A DNA stretch of 64,000 nt from Phascolarctos cinereus (Eukaryota; Chordata; Mammalia; Diprotodontia; Phascolarctidae). Below the pieces are notes generated by a model. It did no database searches, was not told the DNA's origin, and worked only from the letters and a program-made list of their open reading frames with translations. A program made the position numbers and the translations under genes. Shown here piece after piece: positions 30,088 to 40,607 of the stretch (positions within the stretch are counted from its first letter, which is position 1; each line of letters begins with the position of its first letter). The stretch is from NCBI RefSeq assembly GCF_002099425.1, contig NW_018343953.1, positions 13,769,501 to 13,833,500 on the forward strand. The letters run 5' to 3'.

Positions 30088-30145
30088 TCTCTCTTTATCT
30101 CTATCTTTGTGTGTGTGTCTCTCTCTGTATGTGTGTCTCTCTCAT
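30088..30145. repeat. CT/GT-rich simple sequence
   Basis: 'TCTCTGTCTCTCTTTATCTC' and 'GTGTGTGTGTCTCTCTCTGT' immediately next to the 5' end of the 7SL copy. Confidence 0.8.
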
Positions 30146-30229
30146 CTTTTCCTTGGTAAGCCAAGGGGCAATGGAGATATGAATAGTGAGTATAAGTAGG
30201 TTGTAGCATATCAGCAATAATGACTTCCT

Positions 30230-30445
30230 CACAAGAACTAGCATAAAAGATGTCATCCAGGAAATGTGGATTGGAAAAGGAGATAGGCTGGTCATGTCAT
30301 AATAGCGAAGAATAATAAGATGAACAGCCGGAGGGCTGCCCCGATGCCTATAGAAACAGGTGTCTGGCCTGTTGTGTGACTCTCTCCAGTGGAAAATGTA
30401 TGAAAAGACATGGGCAAGACTCACTGAGAATAGGATCTGGATAAG
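30230..30445 (+). mobile_element. RTE-like LINE, C-terminal ORF fragment
   Basis: 'AAAAGGAGATAGGCTGGTCA' then TGTCAT, and further on codons for LCDSLQWKMYEKTWARLTENR, resemble the end of the RTE-type LINE polyprotein (usual pattern RRWAGHV...W.DSL....G.TWTR.A.DR..W). Internal stops are present. If right, this is a relic of the LINE type that moved the MAR1 SINEs. Confidence 0.4.
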
Positions 30446-30717
30446 TTGCCATCTATGCTATTTGAGGAAATACCTGCATCAATGATATTACAGATCCATC
30501 AAAGTAATGAAGAATTAAATGGCTATCATCAGTCAGAGTCTGGCTCTAAAGTGTGGTTAGACTTTTGGGACAGCCTCCAAGGCCTGCTTCTGCAGAATCA
30601 AATTAGCAAAGCAGAACATGATGTTAGTTATCAGTTCAGACCATCTTCATTTAGAAAGGAGTCTTAGAATTCATTATAGAAATATGGGTCAAGTTGCAGG
30701 CATCAGGCAGGCATCAT
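30446..30717. other. Unassigned stretch
   Basis: Possibly the continuation of the RTE-like piece, but no motif supports it. Confidence 0.35.
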
Positions 30718-30848
30718 AGGATCGTAGGGTCATAGACTCAGCTGGAAATGACCTCAGAGGGCATTTAGCCCAACTCCCTCATTTTATAGTTGAAAAAATT
30801 AAGGCCCATAAGCGTTAAGTGACATGGGAATGGTCACATTGTTATCTG
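30718..30848 (-). mobile_element. MIR3-type SINE, antisense
   Basis: 'TCATAGACTCAGCTGGAAAT', 'GACCTCAGAGGGCATTTAGC', 'CAACTCCCTCATTTTATAGT'. Confidence 0.75.
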
Positions 30849-30849
30849 A

Positions 30850-33415
30850 CCATTACCCATAAGTGCTCTTCTTCCCCATGTAGAAACGCTGACATTATTT
30901 TATCATTTCACCTGCCATTCTGCTCCTCTCTATTACCTTACTCCTCCTAAATCTACTCTTCACCCTCACTGAAACCTCAAATACCTCCACTCATTAGTAG
31001 TTTCTTGGGACATTCTCCCTAGCTCTGATTTCACTTTCTGCTCTCTCCAATTTCAACCCCAATAGTTAGCCATTTCAACTCCACCTTGTTCTTTGCTCTT
31101 GAATCCCTTTCCCCCTTGTCCTGTTGCCACTCAACTTTTGCCAAATCTCAAACCCTGTGTCATTCCCATAATCAGCATCTTCTGCTCCTACACACAAACC
31201 ACAAACCACAGCCAGAGAAAGTCTTGTAATTGTGCTGATTGGGAATATTACAAATTCATATTTTCCACCTTCAACTGGGTCCTCACTGCAGCACAGCATT
31301 CCTTGTATTCCTCTCTAACCAACTGTCTATCTCATTTCACATAGAACCCAGTATAAACCTTTTCTTCTTTCCTCAAGCCTCCCATCTCTCCTCCCTCCAC
31401 ACCCACCTCATTTGAGGTCCTTGCCTTTTATTTTACATGAAAAATTGAGTCTATCCTATATGAGTATCCTCTTTTCTTGTTCTCTTTATCTCAAAACTCC
31501 TTCTAATTATCTCCCACTCTTTCCTCCTTTTCCTCAATTTCTGCAAAAAAGGTGGCATTTCTTTTTGCTAAGTTTACATGTGCACTTGATCACAACTCCA
31601 CCCATCTTTTCCAGAAGATTGTATTCCAATCCCCGCGCACCCCCCCGCCATCTTTAATCTCTTCCTATCTATTAGTTCTTTCCCTATTACTATCAAACAT
31701 GACCAAGTTTGTTCCATATTTATAAAATCTTCACTGGGTTTTATCATCTCTCAAACTATTGTTCTATAGCTCTCCTTCCTTTTTCAGCCAAACTCCATGA
31801 AAAAAGCTATTTATACTCACTCTGCTTCTTTCTCTGGCTGCTCAATAATTTGCCATCTGGCTTCAAACTTCATTACTCAACTGAAACTTTCCTCTCCGAA
31901 GTTACCAGTAAATCTCCTAATTGCCAAATATGATAGGATTTTCTCATTCCTCCTCCTTCTTGACTTATATTCTGCATTTGACACAGTTGACCATCTTCTC
32001 TTCCTGTATACTTTCCTCTCTGGGTTTTTATGACATTGTGTCTCCTGGTTCTCTTGCAGCCTTTCTGATAACTCATTCTATCTTCTTTGCTGGCTCATCA
32101 TTCACATGATGCTCCTTAACTGTGAATGTTCCCCAAAAGACCCTCTTCTCTTCTCCCTCTATACTTTCTTGGTAACCTCATCATCTCTGATGAATTTAAT
32201 GATCAGCTCTATGCAGATGACTCACAGGTACCTATAGCTATATATTTCATCTCTCTCCAAGGTTACATAGGTGGCTCAGTGTATAGAGTCCTGGGCCTTG
32301 AGTGAGGAAGACTCATCTTGCTGAGTCTAAATTTGGCCTCAGATACTTACTGGCTGTGTGACCCTTGGCAAGTCACTTAACCCTGTTTGTCTCAGTTCCT
32401 TAACTGTAAGAGGAGCTGGAGAAGGAAATGGCAAACCAAGGGCAAACTATCTTTGCCAAGAAAACCCCAAATGGAGTCATAAAGAGTCGGATACAACCGA
32501 AATGACTAAAAAACCACAAAAATATCTGTCTGTCCATCTCTCCATGCACTTCAATCCTGTAGCCTCAGCTGATGATTAGGTATTTTAAACTAGATGCCCC
32601 ATCTTAAACTCAACATTATACCCACCCTCACCTCCAATACCTCTTCCAAAATTCTCCATTTCTGTTAAAGGACCACCATCCTTCCAGCCTCATAGGTTTG
32701 TAACCTCAGCATTTTCATGGGCTCTTCATTTTCTCTTACCCCACATATCTAACCAGTGGCCATACTTGCTTGCTCTTCCTTAACATCTCTCCCATCTAGT
32801 CCCCTTCTGTCTACTGACACAGTTACTACCTTGGCTGAGGCCTGAGTCACCTCTCATCTAGGTTATCGCAACAGCTTCCTAATTGGTTTCCCTGCCTTGA
32901 GTCTTTCCCACAAAGTCCAACCTACACACTGTGGCCAAAGTATCTTTCCTTAAGCACAGATCTGATCATGTGATTCTACTAATGACTTCCTACTGCTTGT
33001 AGGATAAAATGTGAATTCCTCTATTTAGCTTTTAAAGTCCAACATAACCTAGCTCAGATCTGTCTTCCTAATCTCAAACTGGCCTTTCCATTTCCTACAT
33101 ATACCATTCCCTCTCCTACTTTTGTGTCTTCATATGGCTGTTGTAAGTGCCTGGAAAGCCCTAGTCACTTAACTGCCCTTAAAGTCCTTCTCTTAAGCAC
33201 TATTTTCTACATGAAGCCTTTCTTAAATATCCCCAGCTGCCTGACATTATGTTCTCCCCAAGCTATCTTTTATTTGACCACTTTGTATATGGTTGCATTT
33301 AGTCACTTTATGCTCATGACGGATGTTTTTATGCATGTGCTTCCTGTGAGTAGGGAGGTTTCATTTTTGTGTGTTTGTATCTCCAGCACCTGGCACGCAG
33401 TGGGGACCCCTTGAT
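30850..33415 (+). mobile_element. L2 LINE, about 2.5 kb, with reverse transcriptase motifs
   Basis: The longest LINE in the window. Around 31957-32000 codons read LLDLYSAFDTVDHLL, the conserved LDLSAAFDTVDH block of L2/CR1 reverse transcriptase, and 32210-32221 encode YADD, the catalytic motif (QLYADDSQV). Upstream sequence matches the segment between endonuclease and RT; downstream parts (32580-33250) run through the ORF2 end, and 33370-33415 ('TCTCCAGCACCTGGCACGCA') is the 3' UTR. Frames are broken by stops and frameshifts, so it is inactive. A MAR1 sits at 32258-32520, just downstream of YADD. Confidence 0.88.
32258..32520 (+). mobile_element. MAR1-type SINE inside L2
   Basis: 'GGTTACATAGGTGGCTCAGT', 'GGCTGTGTGACCCTTGGCAA', 'AGCTGGAGAAGGAAATGGCA', 'TATCTTTGCCAAGAAAACCC' and 'CAAATGGAGTCATAAAGAGT' give head, core and RTE-like tail in order. 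Confidence 0.9.
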
Positions 33416-33554
33416 TGTTGATCTCCCAAGGTCACCCAGTTTGTGAGTAGCACAGTGACCTTACTGAATTGTAGTTTTCTCTTCCTTCTCTTCAGGCTCG
33501 TCTGATATGTAACAACTTGACAAGTCACCAGATGTCCAGGATGAGCTGTAAATG

Positions 33555-33665
33555 CTCAACTATCCAGGGGAGGCAGTGTGGTATACTGGAAACAGAGGAC
33601 AGACGTGAGATGTAAGATGTTCTCCATGTTACACCTAGTATTTCTCGCTATCAAGTTATGACTGT
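33555..33665 (+). mobile_element. MIR SINE fragment
   Basis: 'GAGGCAGTGTGGTATACTGG' followed by a diverged core. Confidence 0.5.
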
Positions 33666-34149
33666 GTACTTTCTAACACCTATGGGCTTCTTTTGAGTAA
33701 TGTTGTTAAATGTATAGACTGGACAGAAGAAACTTAACCATTATGGAATCACAAAGAAGCTCCGATGAGGAAGCTCAGCAAGGTTCAAGTATGGGCAGAG
33801 ATGATCCTGTTAGGTGACATAGATCTCCTTTAACCTCTCATATGACTGTTCTTTGCAGATTCTGGTCTTAGGAAAGAAGGTGATTTCCCTGTTAGTCACT
33901 GATAGGGCTGGTATTTATCATTCAAGGACAAAGGCTAAGTAAATCTGCACTGAACTTTAAGTCAATTAATGACTAGTTAGCACTTTATGTGTTTATCCCA
34001 CCAACATTATATTGATACATTGTTTACATTTGTAGGGATTTGGAAGACTCCCCCCAAAAAATCTTGGTAAGAAATCTATTGATTTTTCTTTTCCATGTGG
34101 GATGGGGGTGACATTTTCACTAGATTATTAAAATGCAGTCAGAGCAGCT
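33666..34149. other. Unassigned stretch
   Basis: Nothing recognised on either strand. Confidence 0.5.
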
Positions 34150-35162
34150 TCTATTTTTCCAGTGTTTTAATTCTCATATTAATGAACTGGTCAGCCATAT
34201 TTGCTGACTGCCTACTATGTACCAGGTATGGTACTAGACACTATATGATAGAGGACATGGTCCTTGCCCTTAGAAAGCTGATAATTTAATTAGGGTGGTG
34301 AGACGTAGGGACAGGAAAGGTAACTAATGAGTGAAGTAACTACACAAGTGTTGTGTAGTTGAAAGAATGGTGAATTTGGAATCAGAGGACCTGGGCTGGG
34401 TTCAAATCCTGCCACTGCCACTTATTACTTTTATAATCTTGGATAAGCCATAATCTCTCTGGAGCTCAGTTTCCTTATCTATAAAATGAGAGTTTTGGAC
34501 TACATGGCCAGTCCTGAAGCTATGATCCTTTGACAGATAAGTGTTAGATGAGTGGTGCAGACAATAAGTTCTAAATGATTTCAGAGAAGGGAGAGAGCAT
34601 TGTAGGCTGGGAGTGGCCAGAGAGGATTTCATGGATAATTTGGGAAATAACTCTTATTAGAATAATATAACTTATAAAATAGCCAATAAGATAGCTCCAG
34701 ATTCACTAACACACCAACAGGGAGTTTTCTTAGCTCTTTCTGAGCTAAGAAAGCAGTACGAGTTGTTACTTGGATAGATTTATTAGACTTTGTTCCATGA
34801 TGTCATGGGGAATTCTCTCAGGAAGCAGCTAGGAGGACTCTTGCAGAAGGTGGGATTTGAGCTTAAGGAAACCAGTGCAACTAAGAGGTAGAAGTAGGAG
34901 GGGAGAAGAGAGATGCTTCTACGCAAAGGGCATGGCCGAAGATACAGAGATAAGAGATGGAATATTGTGCCTGAGGAACAGTGAGTAGGCCAAAGTATCT
35001 GCATCATAGACTAAATGGAGGGAAATTAAATCCAAGAAGACTGGAAAGGTAGGAAGGAGCCAATTTTTGAAGACTTTTAAATACCAGACAGAGAATTTGC
35101 TTTCTCTTGAAGGTAATGAGCCATTAGAGTTCATTGAGGAGGGTAATGAGACTGGAGTTCAT
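34150..35162 (-). mobile_element. L2 LINE, about 0.8 kb, antisense, with SINE insertion
   Basis: From the 3' end 'CTGCCTACTATGTACCAGGT' and 'GTCCTTGCCCTTAGAAAGCT' through 'CTTGCAGAAGGTGGGATTTG', 'GGAATATTGTGCCTGAGGAA', 'GACTGGAAAGGTAGGAAGGA' to 'GGTAATGAGCCATTAGAGTT', the order of reversed L2. Interrupted by a MIR3-type SINE. Confidence 0.8.
34352..34540 (+). mobile_element. MIR3-type SINE inside antisense L2
   Basis: 'GTTGAAAGAATGGTGAATTT', 'GGGTTCAAATCCTGCCACTG', 'AGCTCAGTTTCCTTATCTAT' and 'GACTACATGGCCAGTCCTGA'. Confidence 0.85.
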
Positions 35163-35164
35163 TG

Positions 35165-35268
35165 AAGAGGGGACCTATCTTTTAAGGCTTTGTATCTATA
35201 CTAGCATCTAGCACAATTCTCTGTACAAAGTAGGCATTTAGTAAATATGTTTGTATGCATCTCTGCTA
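35165..35268 (+). mobile_element. L2 LINE 3' end
   Basis: 'AGCATCTAGCACAATTCTCT' and 'AAGTAGGCATTTAGTAAATA'. Confidence 0.7.
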
Positions 35269-35269
35269 A

Positions 35270-35344
35270 GAGTTTTGGTTTTGGATAAGTCAATTAAACA
35301 ATGTGGGCCTCAATCTCTCTATCCTTAAAATGGAGTTAGAAAAT
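35270..35344 (+). mobile_element. MIR core fragment
   Basis: 'TTTGGATAAGTCAATTAAAC', 'GGGCCTCAATCTCTCTATCC' and 'TTAAAATGGAG'. Confidence 0.55.
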
Positions 35345-35495
35345 GCTTGCTTATATGCTGTACTTACATGTCAGACACTGGAGGTAAGTGCTGGGGTTAT
35401 CAAGAAAGGCAAAAGACAGTCCCTGCCCTCAAGGAGCTCGCAATCTAATGGGAGAAGATAACACATAAAAGAAACTGAAGGGAGGTGTGATAAAT
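35345..35495 (-). mobile_element. L2 LINE 3' end, antisense
   Basis: 'GACACTGGAGGTAAGTGCTG', 'GGCAAAAGACAGTCCCTGCC' and 'CTCAAGGAGCTCGCAATCTA'. Well preserved. Confidence 0.85.
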
Positions 35496-35875
35496 TAGAA
35501 TACCCATGAAAGTCTTGCTGTAATTATTATGTTTATTATTATTACTGTATCTATTATTGCAGCATCATTGGGCATAATTAGTATGCCAAATATTCTGGTT
35601 ATTATAAAGGTTATTATGTAGGACATTTTATTATATGTTTATTATATAGGAAATATATGACCTATGTCTCCATGTGGATGAAAAAAGCCTGGGAAAACTC
35701 AGGGAAGTTAAATGTAAAACTTATTAACACCCATTCGTGGAGAAAAAAACTAAGAACCTAGTAGTCAAGAGCGCTGACATCACAGCTATTAGGGAAATAT
35801 TAACTGGAAATGTTCATTTAGATGCCCTGAATATAATGGTATTTTCCCCTTTTTTCGGTTATTCTCCCTAAAGAG
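35496..35875. other. Unassigned AT-rich stretch
   Basis: TTATTA-rich sequence at 35520-35660 without a clear repeat unit; nothing else recognised. Confidence 0.5.
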
Positions 35876-35877
35876 AG

Positions 35878-36335
35878 GTAGTGTGTTGTCATGAAAACCT
35901 GGGTTTGAATTCCACCTGTGACATCTAATGGCTGTGTGATCTTAAGTCACTTAACCCCTTGTTATTATTGTTCCTTCATTTCAGTTGTGTGCATCTCTTC
36001 AGGACCCTTTGTGGGGTTTTCTTGGCAAAGATACTGGAGTGGTTTGTCATTTCCTTCTCCAGTTCATTTTACGCATGAGGAAACTGAGGCACATAAGGTT
36101 AAGTGATTTGCCCAGGGTAACACAGCTAGTAAGTCTGAGGCTTGATTTAAACTCAGGTCTTCCTGACTCCAGGCCCAGTGCTCTATCCACTACTGCCCTA
36201 CATTTAATCTGTAAGTACCCCTAAGCAACTCTTTAAAACTATGAGGCTTATTTGAATTGCCTATCTATCAGTGGAAGAAGTTTCCAGAATTGGGAGTTTT
36301 ATACTTTGATGAAATCACAGGTTTTCTCCCTGAAA
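35878..36335 (+). mobile_element. CORE-SINE split by a MAR1
   Basis: The 5' part 35878-35958 ('GGTAGTGTGTTGTCATGAAA', 'GTGTGATCTTAAGTCACTTA') continues after the MAR1 at about 36210 with 'CTAAGCAACTCTTTAAAACT', 'GTGGAAGAAGTTTCCAGAAT' and 'GATGAAATCACAGGTTTTCT', the same 3' part as at 8340-8440. Confidence 0.8.
35959..36208 (-). mobile_element. MAR1-type SINE, antisense, inside a sense CORE-SINE
   Basis: 'TTGTTATTATTGTTCCTTCA', 'GTGGGGTTTTCTTGGCAAAG', 'ATACTGGAGTGGTTTGTCAT', 'GATTTGCCCAGGGTAACACA' and 'CAGTGCTCTATCCACTACTG'. Confidence 0.9.
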
Positions 36336-36344
36336 ATTACCTTG

Positions 36345-36440
36345 TATGTTTGTATATGTGTGTATGCATACATGTGTATACATATGTGTGTGTTTATGTA
36401 TGTACACACACATACACACATATGCTTATTTATACATGTA
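36345..36440. repeat. TATG/TGTA alternating tract
   Basis: Imperfect alternating purine-pyrimidine sequence ('GTATATGTGTGTATGCATAC'). Confidence 0.85.
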
Positions 36441-36600
36441 CATCTTGTTTTTCCCAATAGAATATGAGTGTCTTGAGGACAAAGACTGTCTTTTTTTTGT
36501 TGGTTTGTTTTTGTATTCCCAATGACTATCACAGCACTTGGCATACAGCAGGAGATTGGTAAATGCCTATTGGTCAGTTGGTTGATTGGTCTGGATCAAA
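36441..36600 (+). mobile_element. L2 LINE 3' end
   Basis: 'AGAATATGAGTGTCTTGAGG', 'ATCACAGCACTTGGCATACA' and 'GTTGGTTGATTGGTC', the L2 end with its TTGATTGATTG-like terminus. Confidence 0.8.
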
Positions 36601-38029
36601 ATAAATAATAGTGATGATAATAGCAATAATTCTAAAAGGATAACTTTAAGTTCATTTTTTCATCTGGATTCAACCTCTATAAACTTACATGAAGTCATAA
36701 GGGAATTTCACATTATTTCAACATAGCATTGACTCTAGTCTTTAATGGGAGGCATTGTTATTTTTCAAAACTTATATTCCTGGAGAAATCTGTGGAGGCA
36801 GATCTAAGTCCCCGGACCTCCCACCTTGGAAGGTGTGCTGTCTGTTGCCTGGGCTTTCTGAGTGGCAGGCAAACACAGCATAGAGGAGGTTGCAGGTGGC
36901 GAAAGGAACACGATGCACACGAGCAGAATAAGAAGTAGGAGAAGCCGTCCATGGCCAGGAATAGGAGAAGAGTGTAGTAATGTGATTATGGTAATGATCA
37001 ACAAGTCATAGTCTGCTGCTTTTGTTCACTGTAATTAACTTCTTGGAATGGCAGAGCTGCTTCTTCTGTGCTCATCAGATGGCCCTGCTTTTGTATCCCA
37101 AGTCTGTCATTTCTTCGGCAGGGATTGGGAGCCTCCAAGTACATTACTAAATGAATTCATTGCTGGAACAAAGATTTGGTGGTCGAATAGAGATGGATAT
37201 CTTTTGTTGTCAGACATTCAATACCATATAGCAATCCAATTACCTAAGCTGTTTCTATCAGTCTTATTATGGCTCCCTATTGAGGCCTGCTCTGATGCTG
37301 GATCGCTGTCTCGGAAGAATGTAGTGGAACAGATTAGGGCTTTAATGAGAGGGCTTTCTGTGGGCTAGATCATTTCCATTGTATATATCGAAATCTAGGA
37401 ATCATACTTAGGTAAAGGTCTATAGTCAGTGTTGCAAAGACTGATCAAAGGAAGGTTTGAAATCTGTACAATTGGCTTGAAGAAATTTTATGGGTTATAA
37501 AATATTGGCAAGGGTTCTGTCTGTTATGGCCTATCTGATGAAAGTCTATGGTAGACTGGGAAAAGGAAATTGCTTATGGGCATTTATACTGTAGGATAGA
37601 TATCTTTGGAGTATGCATTTGAACTTTTTCTTCACTGTGTTATAGGTCAAATTCTGTGCTTAGCAGTAACATTTCAGGAATGCAGGCTGTACAAAATCAA
37701 CACAAGACTTATTCCATATTCTGCTCCTCAGGAAAAATATTGTCAAAGAATGGCTTGTACCAGATGAAATGGATTTGGATTAAGAAAAGACACATGGTAC
37801 AGGATATGGATGAAATGGAACAAACTAAACATGTGGCTGTCAAAGCTTGCTCAGTTGTATTAGGAACCAAAGACAGAGACTGAAAACAAATATGTTGTCA
37901 TTTCATTGTCACCTTCAGAGGGAATAATGATTTAACACACACACAAACAGTAATCAGTGTTCTACATTTGAGGCTTCTTACTGGATGAATCTTGTTCTTC
38001 TGATATCAGCAAATACTTTAAAGGAAACA
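36601..38029. other. Unassigned stretch
   Basis: No repeat family recognised over about 1.4 kb. Open frames of 106 codons (37048-37368, +) and 75 codons (37656-37883, +) show no domain and no clear exon boundaries. A short CA run lies at 37936-37948. Could contain conserved non-coding sequence, which cannot be judged from one genome. Confidence 0.45.
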
Positions 38030-38320
38030 CCTCTCTCTTTATCTCTCTCTTTTTCTTTCTCTCTTTTCTCTCTTTCCTTTCTTCCTGTCCTTTCTCCCTC
38101 TCTCTCTCTCTGTCTCTTTCTATCTTATTCTTCCTCTCTTCTTTCCTCTCTCTGTTTCTGTCTGTGTCTCTCTGTCTTCCCTTTCTTCTCTCTCTCTCTC
38201 TCTCTCTCTGCCCCACCCCATTTCTTTCTGTATCTTTCTGTCTTTCTGTGTCTCTGTGTCTCTGTCTCTGCCTGCATGTCTCTCTCTCTCTCTCTCTCTC
38301 TCCTTCCCTCCCTCCCTCCT
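38030..38320 (-). repeat. Pyrimidine (CT-rich) tract, about 290 bp
   Basis: Nearly pure C/T on the + strand, with CTCT, TTTC, CCCT and TGTC units and long (CT)n cores at 38097-38112, 38188-38209 and 38279-38302. The minus strand is purine; triplex-forming potential. Open frames across it on both strands are artefacts. Confidence 0.95.
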
Positions 38321-38614
38321 TCTGAGTTCTTAAAGGCTATGTTAGGTGGTATCAGTGGTTTTGGCCCATCCCACTAATTTGGAAAGCTTTTGAGTAGAGG
38401 TCTGACCTGATAGTAGACTATATGTCTATGATCTGAGAACAAGTCCAGCTAATTTCATAAATGTTCATGATTAGGTTGACCACAGGATGATGAATATTTT
38501 GGCCAGGCACTCCTTGAAGACAATCTACATAGCAGCATTGCAAATGAAATCAGTGGAGAAAGTCCTCTTAGTGACAAAATCAAAAGCACCTTTTAAATTG
38601 AAAAAAGTATATAA
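38321..38614. other. Unassigned short stretch
   Basis: Nothing recognised. Confidence 0.5.
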
Positions 38615-38732
38615 TGTTATGTACATACATGTGTGTGTATAGATGTGTATATATATCTATATCTATATACACATACATACACACAAATACACGGGAAAAT
38701 GGATATACATAGTTATTATACACACATACAGA
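38615..38732. repeat. TATA/TGTG/ACAC simple repeats
   Basis: 'CATGTGTGTGTATAGATGTG', 'TATATATATCTATATCTATA' and 'CACATACATACACACAAATA'. Confidence 0.85.
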
Positions 38733-38734
38733 GG

Positions 38735-39105
38735 AATTTCTGTGCCTCTTTACCTTATTTGCAATCTCCTTACAATCTAACTCTTAGCCACCTTTCAAGA
38801 CTTATTGCAAGTCCCTTGGCCATAAAAAATTCTCCAACCATAGTGGTTTCTCCTTTATCTGAGCCCACAGAACATATTTATTATGTCAATCATTTGATAA
38901 TCAATTATGTACTTATTGCCTTGGGGCATCATTTACTTTGTTATTCAACCCTTGCTTCATTATTTATGAAATACCATGTGAATCTCTCTCTCTCCTCAAC
39001 TAGATTGTAATCTTCCCAAGGTCAGGGACTATTCCTTCCCTACTATAGATTGCACAGTGTTTTGTAAACAGTAATCACTCTAAGAACATTTATGGATTCA
39101 TGAAT
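38735..39105 (+). mobile_element. L2 LINE, ORF2 end and 3' UTR
   Basis: 'CCACCTTTCAAGACTTATTG', 'CAACTAGATTGTAATCTTCC' and 'CAAGGTCAGGGACTATTCCT' define the L2 3' UTR; the last part 'AACAGTAATCACTCTAAGAA' is diverged. Confidence 0.75.
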
Positions 39106-39129
39106 TTAGAGTACAGTTGTTCTTGTTTG

Positions 39130-39650
39130 TTCTTGATTCTGGAAGAGGACCATAATATCAGGGAGGTGATACCATGACATGCAAATGAATTAGATTTAAG
39201 TGAGGGAGGCTGTGCAAAGTCAACCAGCCTAACTTTCTCCTTCAGAGCCATCTGGGTCCAGTGGCAAGATATAAATCAGGACAACTGTTGATGGCCCTGG
39301 ATGCAGTGGGAGACCTTGGCCTTTTTAAACTAAGGTCTTTAACAGGTCTCAGTTTGACTGAGGCAATGCCCTTTCATTGATAAGGCGAGGTAAGAAATGA
39401 GGCATAGAATGGCCTTTTTTGCCTAGTCAAAAACAAAATCATTCTGGGAGGGGAAGACTCTCAGAATTTCTGGCCAAAACAGAAACAATTGCTATTTACA
39501 TTCACTCTGAGCCAGTCAGGGCCCAAATAGTGACCAAGTGGAGTTTGGCCTGGACCTATTGTTGCCTAATCAATGAGAGCCAAAGTGATTTGGGTTTAAG
39601 GCATGGTCCTTAAGAAAAAAATCTAGCCTTTAAATCCAAGATATCTTATG
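39130..39650 (-). mobile_element. RTE-tailed element with a second type of 5' part
   Basis: From the tail end: 'GGAAGAGGACCATAATATCA', 'GTGAGGGAGGCTGTGCAAAG', 'GGGTCCAGTGGCAAGATATA', then a 5' part 'GGCCCTGGATGCAGTGGGAG', 'GTCTCAGTTTGACTGAGGCA', 'GAAATGAGGCATAGAATGGC'. The tail-proximal ~190 bp match 14410-14600 and 23204-23382 in reverse, but the 5' part is unlike that at 14600-15203. Confidence 0.7.
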
Positions 39651-39679
39651 GGGTTTCAGTAGAAATTCAAAGAAGGAAG

Positions 39680-39832
39680 AAATCATTGCTCTGCTACTTG
39701 ATATGGGTCTAAACCTGGACAAATCACAACCTTCCTGAGCCTTAGTTTCCTCAACTGTAAAATGAGGGGGTTGTTGGAGTAAATGGCCTCTGAGGTCTTT
39801 CCTACCCTAGATCTATGTTCCTGAATGGAGGA
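39680..39832 (+). mobile_element. MIR3-type SINE
   Basis: 'CTTCCTGAGCCTTAGTTTCC', 'TCAACTGTAAAATGAGGGGG' and 'TGGCCTCTGAGGTCTTTCCT'. Confidence 0.85.
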
Positions 39833-39834
39833 AG

Positions 39835-40605
39835 TGGCTCTTAAACTCGGATTGGTAGAAAGGAGACGGAGTATGTAGGGGAATATTCCAGGCAAGCAGA
39901 GCTCTCATAACAAAAGCATAAAGTTAAGAATGAATATAGGATATGGGAATGACATTGAGGAGTCTAGTAACAATAATTCTGTGTAGGAAGGATAGTGGGA
40001 AATAAGGTTGGATAAGTAGAATGGGCCAGCTAAGTTCATGGAGGGCTTCAGAAGCTAAGCTAGGCAGAAGAATTTGGACTTGGGGGGCAAGAAGTAATCA
40101 CTGGAGAAATTTAAGCAGCCTATGGGGGCAGCTAGGTGGTACAGTGGATAGAGTGCCAGGCCTGGAGTCAGGAAGACTCATCTTCCTGAGTTCAGATCTG
40201 GCCTCAGACATTTACTAGCTGTGTGACCCTGGGCAAGTCACTTAACCCTGTTTACCTCCGTTGCATCATCTGAAAAATGAGCTAGAGAAGAAAATGGCAA
40301 GCCAGTGTCTTTGCCAGGAAAACCCCAAATGGGATCACGAAGATTCAGACATGACCCAAAACAACTGAACAACAAAAAGCTGCCTAAAGTATGAAGGGGT
40401 AGAGGAAGTTAAGAAACAGTTTCTTAACTTTGATTCAGATGGTAACAGTGATTTTAGAGAAGAAAGGGTGAATCTTACAGTTGTTTCAAAGGGAAAAATA
40501 ATGAATCCTTTGTTTATATGGAGAAATAATAAAACATATTAGATATGGAGGGAACGAGTGGGAATGGAGTATTTGGTATAAGGGAGCTAATGTAGAGGAA
40601 GGGGC
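39835..40605 (-). mobile_element. L2 LINE, antisense, with MAR1 insertion
   Basis: 'GGGGAATATTCCAGGCAAGC', 'GGATAAGTAGAATGGGCCAG', 'GAATTTGGACTTGGGGGGCA' and after the SINE 'GATTTTAGAGAAGAAAGG' follow reversed L2 ORF2. Confidence 0.65.
40123..40376 (+). mobile_element. MAR1-type SINE with 10-bp target-site duplication
   Basis: 'GGGGGCAGCTAGGTGGTACA', 'GGAGTCAGGAAGACTCATCT', 'TAGCTGTGTGACCCTGGGCA', 'GGAAAACCCCAAATGGGATC' and 'CAAAACAACTGAACAACAAA'. AAGCAGCCTA (40113-40122) and AAGCTGCCTA (40377-40386) flank it, one mismatch. Inserted into antisense L2. Confidence 0.95.
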
Positions 40606-40607
40606 AA

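Noticed and set aside
31797-32033. Open frames in the L2 copy that look like a conserved enzyme
   Set aside because: They are reverse transcriptase fragments of the L2 LINE, not a host gene.
37048-37368. 106-codon plus-strand frame
   Set aside because: Cys/Ser/Leu-rich start looked exon-like, but there is no domain and no flanking splice context that I can defend.
37985-38377. 130-codon Ser/Leu-rich plus frame and Arg/Glu-rich minus frame
   Set aside because: Both are translations of the CT-rich tract.
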